This document shows positions 36,701 to 48,700 of a stretch of DNA of 64,000 nucleotides, piece after piece. Every line of letters begins with the position of its first letter. The stretch's first letter is position 1. The stretch spans positions 1 to 64,000 of the forward strand of contig CAJNYU010000755.1 in assembly GCA_905331475.1 (NCBI GenBank), read 5' to 3'. Source of the DNA: Rotaria socialis (Eukaryota; Rotifera; Eurotatoria; Philodinida; Philodinidae). Both the position numbers and the translations under genes were made by a program. Under the pieces are notes generated by a model. That model was not told the DNA's origin. It ran no database searches and saw only the letters and a program-made list of their open reading frames with translations.

Positions 36701-39700
36701 AGCATGATGAAAGTTGAAAATAAGTGCATCTTTTGCACATAAAATCCTTTTTTTAGAAATTGATTTGTGATAGACAACATGACATCGACAGACGAGCCCG
36801 TTTGATAGATTAAAATTATGTGGATTGCCACGTTCATTGTGCATAATTGTGTTGAGATCTTCATCGGTTTCGAAGGTACTTTCGATGAATGAGAAAAATT
36901 CTTCGCTGTCATTCGGATCCATAATGCGTTGCATCAATATATTTTTATCAGTATCAAAATAGAGTGATGTACGAAGTATGACATGTTTCATTACTACAAG
37001 TTGTAGAGCTTTACGAAGCTTTGTAATCGACAGAGTATCTCCTGATGCAACTCGATGGAGAAAAGGCAGATTGTATATAGCTACTTTTGACTTCTCAGAA
37101 TCGAAACGAATTCGTTCATCGAGCCAAATACGAGCTTGAGCATAGGAGGCAGGTGCTGAACAGAAGATTTTATGATATAATATAGTGCATCAAACATTTT
37201 AGAGGCAGTAGATCATGATTAAAAATTTAATAGATAAATATTCAAATAAAAACCTACTGGCAGTGCAATACAAATTAAATAGCTCCAATGAATTCTTACA
37301 AGTAAAATACTGAAACTATTATGATAATAACTTATGAGAGAATTTAGTTTTATTGATACCAAATATTCAGAGCTTTAAATAACTTTTGAAAGATCCGTAT
37401 TAACTCATTTAAAACAGCGTGATTTTCCGATGAACAATTCAAAATTTGAAACTGTTTTATGTTTTAAGTTAGAATATTTGATTTTATTGATCCGACTAAT
37501 TCTTAGATCTCTGTCTGCTCGCAAATTTGGATCAAATCAGTCGAATGTCAGATTATTCAAAGAAAAGTTTTTTCAAGAAAACTCTTATCATGCTGAATAT
37601 CTTGCAATTAGCAATACCTAAAAGTATATAATCAGTAGATTGAAGACATACCTTCATGGGTAACATTCAAAACACGATGAAAAACCATGCGTTGCATTTC
37701 TTCCAATTCTTCAGGTAGTATAACAGATAGATTATAGATTGGTTCCACAGTTCGGTCAAACATTGATTTGGAGGAAAATATCTGCGTAAGAAGTTGTTGA
37801 AAGCGCCTAGCTATTGTTTCTACTTTGGTCTGATCAAATAAATCTTGTGAGCATACGAACGAACAGGACATAATATTATCTGTTGCAGAAGGGTTCTCAA
37901 CAAATGTACACAAAAAATCGAATTTAGCAACAGTATCTGCTTGTAGAGCTACCATTCGTTGAATTTGTGTTTTACCGAGAGACAGTTGATTAATCTTCGG
38001 AGAAATTGTGATGTAGTCGAATACAGTCTCAAGGAATGCAGCACTTGATTTTTGATTATGCGAATCAACAATTATATGTTGTAGAGGATATTGAGAATGT
38101 TCAAGAACCGATAGGCAACAATTGGAAACTTGTTCGACAAGTTTATCAAAAGAACCGTTTGAATTGATTTGAATGCGATAAGGTAGAGTAGTGACGAACA
38201 TACCGATAAGATCTCTTAATTCCAGTCGATATCGGTTTGCGCTTATGCCGGCAACGCACAAATCGCTTTCATTGTTACACAATTTGAACAGAAAAGCATA
38301 AAAACTGGCAAGGCCTAACTGAAACGATGTCACGTGGCGTGAAGAAGCATAATCAAGAAAAGCTCGCGATAAATCTTCACCAAATGAAAACTCAGCAATA
38401 CAAGACAAGCCCGATCGTTCATCACCTGCTGCCCGATGGCGATCAAATGGTAATGGTAAAGGTCGTGCCAAATCGTATCCATTCAGTTGTAAATGCCAAA
38501 AGTCGCGCAATTTTTCCATGCTGATAAGTCGTTCATGAACAGAATAGTCAATATATTGTAATGTATCGTTGTCAATAGGTGAGGGTGCATCAGTGTCATA
38601 GGCAAGACACAAGTCAATAAGAAAATTTGGCGTTGAGAAACCATCAAATATGGAATGATGAACAGCAAGTATAAAAGCATCACCATCAGTCAACAGATCT
38701 GTATTAAGTGACAAATTACGATGATTCCGGAGAATATAACAGTGTAAAACACGACCTTTTGCCAAATCAAACATTTCTGAATGATCAATTCTATCATAAA
38801 GACTTTTGATGTTCTCATCATCGCTCATATTCAGTGTAGTAACTCCATAAATACGGTGATCATCGTGGTAGTCAGTCATATCAATTACAGATTGTTTGAA
38901 AGTTCCAGTCATATCCGATGATATTACTGTACGTAAAACTTTATGTTTGATCAGCATTGCTTTAAGTGCTCGATGAAATCGTGCGATTGAAATAGTGCTA
39001 CCAACATTTTGAATACGGTATGCCATTAATATTGTATACATAGTATTGCGCTTCGTAGAGAAACGAAGATGTTCGTCGAACATGATGCGTTCTTGAGCAA
39101 ACGATAAGGGAGCTATGAAAAGAAAACAAATATCTAAGCATAATGTTTCCTTTTCATTTTATGATTGAACATACCTTCGACTAGATGTAATGAATGCCAA
39201 GACATTTCGCTATCATTATCCTTGTCGATTGATTTACTGATCAAACGAGCATGCTCAACAATCGTAGGATATTGGAAGAATTTAGCTATATTAAGAATAT
39301 GAGTATTAAAACCGAATATTGTCTTGTAACGTTGATAAAGTTGTATTAGAAGAAGAGAATGTCCACCAATACTGAAGATACTTTCGACTTTGGAAATGGA
39401 AGGGCGATGTAACAGTTCGCACCAAAGTGAGTGTATACTTAATTCATATTCATTGCTCGGATTATTGTGATCTTGTTCACTTGTTATTGATGCCGATGAT
39501 AATAGCAGTGTGAAATCAGGTGGAGGCAGACACTTCCGATCTACTTTACCATTAACATTCAATGGAAACTTTTCGAGTACGATGAACAATGATGGAACCA
39601 TGAATGGTGGCAAATGATATTGACAATGTTCACGTAACTGTTTTGCGCTCACTTTAGAACTTTGAACATAAGCGATCAAGTGATCATCTCCCCATTTGGT

Positions 39701-42700
39701 AACAACACATGCAGCAATCGCAGTTCCTAGCAAACACCTTTCAATTTCGCCTAATTCAATGCGCTGCCCATGCAACTTTACTTGATGATCTTTTCGACTT
39801 ATGTAGTGAATCAATCCATGTCTGTCTATTCGAGCAAGATCACCTGTTCTATAAACCATTTTACCATCTATGTTGATCAATGCTCTCGATGTTAAGTCCT
39901 CACGACCGAAGTACCCAGCAAAAACGCCAACTCCTCCGACGAGTAGTTCACCTTCATGTCCTATGCAAATAGGCTGCAAGTATTCATCCAAAATGAGGCA
40001 GTAAAAATTGGGAAGGAGCCGACCGATTGGAATGTTCGATTGATCTTCACTCAAGCGAATCAAATTCGACGCACAATTTATGGTTAATTCCGCTGGACCG
40101 TATTGATTTCGAACCCAACATGTTTCTTTAACCTGGCTTTTCATGAGACTAGCTGTCTTGAAGCTAAGAGTTTCTCCTACAAGAAATCAATAAAAATATA
40201 AGTTCATATATGTGTCAAGGAATCTTAAAACAATTTACTGACCACCACTACATAGACATCGTAGCCATTTCGCTGATGATTTAAGATTATTTTCTTTGAG
40301 AAAAGTAAATATTCCACGAAGTAAAGATGGAACACTATGCATAACCGTGACTTGTTTTTTATCAAGTACTCCAGCAAGATATTCAAAATCCATGTTGCCT
40401 TCAGGTCGAAGCATCACTAGAGTACCTCCTGCAACTAATGTTCCAACAAGACTCAAAAGGTGATTATCAAAAGTACAACGAGCCATTTGTATAATTGTGT
40501 CGAGTTTCGAGATTATGCCAGCATGAACAAATGAGCAGATAAATTCAGTAAAGTTTCGATGACGCAACTGAGCCTAATAAGAAAAGTTCTTCCAATTCAC
40601 ACTTAGTAAAATAAGTAAATGAACGAACCGCTTTTGGAACTCCAGTTGAGCCACTCGTAAAAATTACGAATGCAATATTTTCTGGTGCTACAGATACATT
40701 TAAAAGTGAATTCAATTTTATACCAGCAAACACTTCATCGGAGTTTATAACTGCATCAATATCTAATGTGGCTACGTTGACTCCAACGTTAGCATGCGTA
40801 TTAGAATGAACAAGAACTAAATGGCTATGTGTTTGATTGACAAGTGTTTGTCGACGTTGTGTGGGATCTAACGACGACAATGGACAATAGGCACCACCTG
40901 TCGTTACAATAGACAAAATACCAATGACCTAAAGATAAAAATTATCCATCATATAATTGGAATAAGTATCGTCTCAATATAATTACCATAGACAAACTAC
41001 GTTCAACACATTGACAAATGACATCACCAGGTTTTACATGAAACTCTGTCAACAATTTGAGAGCAAGCCATTGAGAATAATAAAGTAGTTCACTGTATGT
41101 CAAAGACTGTTCATCTAATTCAACAGCTACTTTTTGTGGATGATTGCTTGCACAATGACTAATCTGATGGTGGACACACCAATCAGGAGAAGAGCAAATT
41201 TGATTGTTACTCAACGATTTAATTAATAAATGCTCGTCTGGAAGTATTAACGATAATTCGTAAAGTGGTTTGTTAGAATAATTGATTTGAGACTGAAACA
41301 ATTGTTGTATCAATAAATGAAATCGCTGAGAAATTTTTGTAATAGTCACTGTATCGAATAAATCAAGTGATCCATCAGTCGAACATGATAATTTATTAGT
41401 GATCCTGTCATGTTGTATTTTCAAAGTAAAGTCAATGTCATTCGGCAATCTACCTGTATTGGTAGCTGCACCATACGGTAACATAGTAATGCGTAGGTCG
41501 TCAACTACTATTTGATTGCTTTCACTTTCAGACATGAGCGAGTCAAATTCAAAAGAGATGTCGAGAAATGCTGCTTGTAATCCTTGAGAGTATTGAGCAA
41601 GGATGCGTTCAAGCGGATAGTAAGAGTATTCAGCGCTAACTGTCGCTATTTCATGAACATATTCAACGAGTTGAACGAATGACCAATTAGGATCGAATCG
41701 ACATCGTAATGGAATTCTGTTAACAAACGTACCAATGATAGATTTAAGTTCCGATTTATAACGAACATCAGTTTCCATTCCAATGCATAAGTCTCGTTCA
41801 CCATTTGTCAAGCCGAACAAGAAGAGAAAATTTAAAGCAAGGCCTAGATGTTTTGGAGTGATTTCTTTTTCTCTAGCATAAGCTAAAAAGTCATGAGAAA
41901 GATGATCACCAAATTCAAATGAAGCAGAAGCGATTTGTTTAGTTCGCTTATCAGTAGAAATTCGACGGTGATCAAAAGGTAAAGATAATTGTCGATCGAT
42001 TTCACAATCTTGAAGTGCATCAATCCAAAATTGACTAGCAGCATTCATTGACATTTGCCGTTCAGAAACAGCATCTTAAGAAAGTATAGAGTGAATCAGA
42101 TTCGTCAAATAAAAATTTAAACTTACAATCGATGTAACGTACAGTTGTAGAATCATTCGATATAAGTTCACCTGTTACATAAGCCTGTTCGAACTCACGC
42201 TGAAATAAATTTATCGAAAACAAATCAAAGACAGCACGATGAAAATTAAAAATAATTGTGTCCTGATTAGTAATATGCCCATCATGAGTAATTTTGTTGT
42301 GGTAGACAACGTGACAACGAAATACACGACCTTGAACAAGATCGAAATGATTTACATTATTTCGTTCGTCATTCAAGATATGATTGTATTCTTCTTCTGT
42401 TTGAAAAATACTTTCTGTGATGGCAAACAATTGTTCCTGATCATCAGACACATCGATAATTTGTTGCATTAAAATCTTTTCATTGGTGTCGAAAACCAAG
42501 GCTGTACGCAATGACTCATGTTTTATAACGATGAGTTGTAAAGCTCGACGAAATAAATACAAAGGTAGAATACCACCCGATGACAACCGATATACAAAAG
42601 GCATATTGTTAACTGCCATTTGTATTTGATTACTGGCATGACACATTTGTTCTTTGCGCCAAATACGGCATTGTGCATATGAAGCGGGAGCTAAAGAAAA

Positions 42701-45700
42701 CGTATATATATCTTTACTTGTGATACAAATAAAGCTCAACGAAATTTAAGGCGATAGTTATTTTCATGGATTACAATAACGCTATTGCGAATCGATACAT
42801 GTATCAAAGATATAAAACATATGATTCAGAAACTATAGAAGAAAAGACGAATGCTGATTCAATTTCCTTGAGTATTCATCGTTTAACAGTGATGGAAAGT
42901 CTTTAAAAAAAATGTAACACACGATAACTATAAAAAGACTTCACTGAAATAATGATGAGACTAAACATATGAAACATCAAGAAGCATATATATTCGTGGT
43001 CGAAAAATGTTCACGACAATCATAATGGATGATCTGTGATGAAGCATCAAGAACAGTATTTGAAAATATTCTGCTCAATCAGAAAGAAAAACTAATGTGA
43101 TATGAGTCATTACTTCGCTATAGTCTTCAATACATGCTCATAATTATATTTGACAAAAGATTCTGATAACATTCATACCTTGCTTGTCAATATTCGACAG
43201 GTGGTGGAATGTCGTTCGTTGTAATACTTGAGATTTTTCGGGTAAAATCAGAGATAATTGTGATATTGGTTCGCGAACTTGATCATTAAATGATGTTGCT
43301 GTTTTGCGTCCGGCAAATAATTGAAAAAGAATATGGTGAAATTGCGTGGCTAAATTTTCTACTGTTGTCAAATCAAAGACGTCTCGTGAACATATCAAAG
43401 AACACGATATTGTTTTGCCACCTGCTGGATCATAGAAAAATAGCAATTTTAAATCAAATTTGACAACGTTCTCCATTCTTTCCAATGATACTGACTCGAA
43501 TTGTGTGTTGCTTATCGATACCAAATCAACTTCATTTGAGTATGTTATAAAATCAAATAATATCTGGAGAAAACCTGCAGAAGATTGCTTGTGATCCGAA
43601 TCAGCAAGTATGCGCTGCAGCGGATAATATGTATGCTCAATAATTGAAAAAAACTGACTTCCAACTCTCTTGACAAGTTCATCGAAAGATACGTTGGGAT
43701 CAAGCTGAATTCGATGTGGTAATGTAGCAACAAACATACCAATTAAATCTGCTAGCTCTGCCCTGTAGCGATTGGCATGAATACAAGATGTACATAGATC
43801 ACTTTCGTTATTGCTTAATTTGAATAAAAATACATAAAATGTGGCGAGACCTAATTGAAATGGTGTAACGCCATGATCAGAAGCATATTCTAGAAAAGCA
43901 TTTGACAAATCTTCATCGAAGTGAAACTCAACTAAATGTGCGAGACCCGATCGATTCTCAGTCAACGAATGGTATCGATCAAAGGGTAGTGAAAGACGCC
44001 GTTCGAAGTCAAATCCTACAAGTTGCGAACGCCAGAAGTCACGCGATGGTATCATGTCCAATTTTCCTTCGAGCACTGAGTAATCGATGTATTGCAATGA
44101 ATTTTCATCCAGTGGCAATGGAACATCGTTTTCAAAAGCACATTTGAGGTCACGAAAGAATATTCGTCGTGATGCACCATCAAAAGCAATATGGTGAAGA
44201 TTGAAAACAAGAATATCACCTAGTTGTAGAGTATTTCGTTCCGTCTCATTGATAAAGCTTTTGTTACAAGCAGCGATGACAACGTGGCAACGCAAAACAA
44301 TTCCACGTGAAAGATCAAACAATTCTGGACTTTTTATTTCATGGTTCAAAATAGCAGTCATTTGTTCGCCGTTTTCGAAACGACTAACACAAAACTTGTA
44401 TTGTTCTTTGAGATCGTCAAATTTTTCAATACGTTGAGTTAAAAGACCAGTAATATTGTCTAAGTGTAAAGATGTTCGAAGTATGACATGTTTAACAATC
44501 ACAGAGTTTATGGCTCGACGTAAACGATCGAAAGAAATTCCGCCAATATTATTATCAGATTGAACACGGTAAATCAATGGAACGTTGTATAAAGCTGTAT
44601 CATCTGAAAATCGTACTAACTGATCCAGAAAAATACGCTGTTGAGCATGCGATGCTTCAGCTAAAAAATAAAAATTGATACATTTGCAATAGTAGAATTC
44701 AATAGTTTCCTCAGCTAATGCAGTAATGTTACTTTCTACTATTAGATTATTATGCTCCATGATAAACAGTTTCTTCGTGTTGTTGTTTTTTTTACAAAAA
44801 GACAACTTCATTCATGGCAAATATCATCAACATTTATAAGCGTATACAGGGAGCATATAATTTGATCTATCGATGGAAATATCTGAATATACTACGAAAA
44901 CGTATTGAAATGTATTATAGAGAACTTTCACGAGTGATATTAGAAAAGATTATAGAGTATGGCTGTATCGCTAGTTTGATTTTCAGCAGTTCACTAGAGT
45001 TAAGTATATATAACTCGATTTTAATCTAAACGGCACTGTAAAAAACGTTAAAACTGATCAATAAGTGTCTCGAAAATTGTGAGGTACACATTCAGATACG
45101 GACTAAGGCATCATATTCATATTTATTTTTTGACTGGTCAATATGTTTGAAACACTAATAATTAGATTGCGAAACGTCGGGCTCTGACACTCCGTTATTG
45201 AGTGTCATCATGTGTAGTAGATTAATGTATAAATTCTAACCATAGAATTACAGTATAACCTCTAATAATGAACACCTCTCCTATGTGAACACCCCCTCAT
45301 ACTGAACACCCTTCGGTCCCCCCGAGCGCATTTTGCTTGTTTTGACCCTCTCCTATATGAAAACCTCCTGATTCTGAATGTGAACGCTTTTCTTCAGTCC
45401 CCACCATGTAAATCAACCCTCTGTAATATGAACTGACATATAGCGCCACCTATCGTCTAGTTAATACTATGTATTCTATTGGCTTATTCGAGGATGATCT
45501 CTTAAAGAGAGAGACATAGACAAAATCGACGGAATCAATATCATATGTAATTGAATAATATACGAAATGTAATTCTGTTTTGTTTGGTGATTGTTCATTG
45601 TGAAATATGACCACTCGTCGAGAACTCTCTCTCGAAGAAAAAATTAATTTAATAAAAGAAAAAGAACAAGGTATTTCTCATCGAGAATTATGTGATAAAT

Positions 45701-48700
45701 TTCATATATCTATTGGTGCAGTCTCCAATATCATGAAACGCAAGTGTGAATATACAAATGATTACGAAACAAACACAGTTCATCATAAATGGATGATATA
45801 GATGTCTTTAAATTTGAAAAATCTCTATAATTTCACAAAACCTCTCCTATATGATCACCTCTTGAATCTGAACGGATTTCGACGGTCCCCAGAGTGTTCA
45901 GATTATAGAGGTTATACTGTATTTGATATTTAGAAAAATCAAAAATTAGGCCTCATTCACCGATAAAGAAAGAAAATATTTAGTTGAGCAACGTAGAACA
46001 TTGGAGTATTTTATATGACTAGCAGATGAACATAACTTTTAAGTGGTGTTACCTTCCAAAATATTTAGAGTTCGCCAAACTTCGTTCTGCTTCTGATTTT
46101 GTTGCACGTCTTCATTCTGAGAAGCATCATGGAACCATTGTTGCAAAATTAAAGCATGTTGTGCAATTGTTGATTGACGAAATAAACAGGCAATATTGAA
46201 TGATGGACATTGTGAATTGCACTGAAATGACTTTTGATATTCTGAATAGAGACGCATCATAGTCAAGGAGTTGCCACCCATTGAGAAGAATGAACTATTG
46301 ATAGGAATCTTTTTTTTATCACCAATTTTTAATATATGACACCATATATTGTGTACACGGTTCTGTTCGACTGTCATTGGTGGCTCATCTTCTCGATATT
46401 CATCACTATTGTCAACATATTCAGGTAGTGGCGACAAATCAGGTTTAAGAAGTGCTGCCCGATCTAACTTTCCATTAGAATTTATTGGTAATTGATGCAC
46501 AACAATGAAATGAGATGGAACCATCCATTGTGATAAGTTCTTTTCACAGAAAGCACGAACTTGTTTTGCATCGAACAATACTGCTGTATCGGTCGTACTT
46601 GGTTGTATGTAGGCAACCAGATGATCACGCCCGTTTTCAGTCATCTTAATTACAGCACAGTTGCAGATAGCAGCACTTGACCGGTACATGACTGCTTCGA
46701 TTTCTCCTAATTCTACTCGTTGTCCATTAAATTTTGTTTGAGAATCTTCGCGACCCAACAATTGAACTTCACCGCTCAATGGTAAGAATCGAGCTAAATC
46801 TCCTGTTTTATAACTTTTGCCAGATTCATCTGTTAGTTGAATCAATACCTTGGCATTGAGATCGGGTCGATTTAGATAACCACTCATAATTGCTCCACTA
46901 GTATAAAGCTCGCCTGTATATCCCACAGGTACAGATTGATGAAATTTGTCAAGAATGTGCAACTTAAAGTACGGCATTGGCCTGCCGAGTGGAACACTAC
47001 CTGATAATGAATGAGCATCATTTTCTGTAACTGTGTGAAAAGTTTGCACTACAGTTCCTTCTGTAGCACCACCAAAATTGACATATTTACAGCTCGCTGG
47101 TAATAAAGGTAAAATTCGAGCGACCAAATATGATGGTATTGGTTCACCTAGCGAGACGCGTACAAAAAATGAATGCTATATCAAGGAAAATTGATAATAC
47201 TGCTTACCTACGGACCACACTAGTCGAAGAGTATTGAGTCTATGAAAAGCTTGCTGTACTTCGAGGATATCAAAAAGTAAAATTTGCAATGTTGGGACGA
47301 TGCAAACGAAGGTAACCTGATGAGATTCGATAACACGAGCCAAATAATCCATATTACGATTGCCCTGTTCAGATCGTAAGAGTACAATTGATCCACCCAC
47401 AAATAAAGTGCCAAGTATTTCATGAATATGAACATCCCATGTACATGAAGATAATTGTACTCCCTTATCACTTGTACGCAGAGCATCAATCTCAACTGAC
47501 GATTGAAGATAATAGATCAAACTAGAATGTGAAATAACAACAGCTTTAGGAGTACCAGTTGTTCCACTTGTGAAAATAATATAAGCAGTTTTGTTTGGTG
47601 TGACCAGAATAGGTTTGAGATCATCATCACCATCTTTTTCCTCTTCGTCGGAGATAAGAAATGAGTCTGTTTTAATGAGATCACACGATGTATCAGCTAC
47701 AACCAACGTTCCCGAAGTGTAACTATGAACAAGAATTGTCTTTGCTCGTGTGTCTCGAACCAGAGTTGCCAGCCTTGTAGGTGGATCTGCAGGTGCTAAA
47801 GGGCAATAAGCTACACCGCTTGACAAAATTGCTAATAATCCGATAACCATTTCGATTGATCTTTCAACGCATTGACATACAATTTCATCTTTTTGAACTC
47901 TTTGACTTAAATGAATTGTGAGACGTCGTACATAATGAAGGAGTTCACTATACGTAAGTGATTGTTGATCCAATTCGAGAACTATTTTTTGTGGATATAA
48001 TTGAGCTTGTCGAGCGAATCTTTCATGTATAGCGAATGACCATGGATAAGATACCAGCGACTTTGTATTGTTTAATTGATGCATCACCTCTTGTTCACTT
48101 GGAATAATAATCGATAATTTATAAATTGGCTCATGAGTCATCGGAGAGCAGAAGAGTTCGAAAAGCATATGTCGAAAACGATTTCCCACCATCTCAACAT
48201 TCGTTTGATTTTTAAACACATCGGCCGAACAATCAATAAAACACTCTGTAGTTTTTGCATGATGGTTATGTGATATTGTAAGAGTCAAATCGAATGCTGC
48301 TACTCCATTACCATGCGATCGGTCGCGATCAAAGTAAACACCAAGACTAGAATTTTTGCCGACAGCTACTTCTATACTACTTTTCTGTGTCAATGATGAT
48401 ACTAGTGATTCATACTGAAATAATGCTGAAGGTAGTGCATGATATTCTTGTTTGCGGTCTAAATTCATAATTTCCTGATAAGGCAAAGAGCCATGCTCCA
48501 AAACATCGCTGCTCAGTTTTTGTACTTTCTCAAGGAGATCATAAAATGATTTATGCGGTTCAACTTTGATTCGATAGGGCAAAATGTTAACAAACATACC
48601 AATCATGTCTGCCATTTCCTGTAGAGGTCGATTAGCTGTTACGCTCGCTACGCACAAATCTTCTTCACTGTTAGTCAATTTGAATAGAAATACATAATAA

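Noticed and set aside
43545..43742. Short frames on either strand within NRPS exons (for example 43902-44147, 38327-38524, 29841-30331)
   Set aside because: Shadows of the NRPS reading frame.
43179..44660. Calling C2 (and C4) epimerisation domains from their position after a carrier domain
   Set aside because: Position fits, but the YIDYS and IGMFVATLP landmarks and the close likeness to C6, which precedes an A domain, read as condensation type; left open as a finding.
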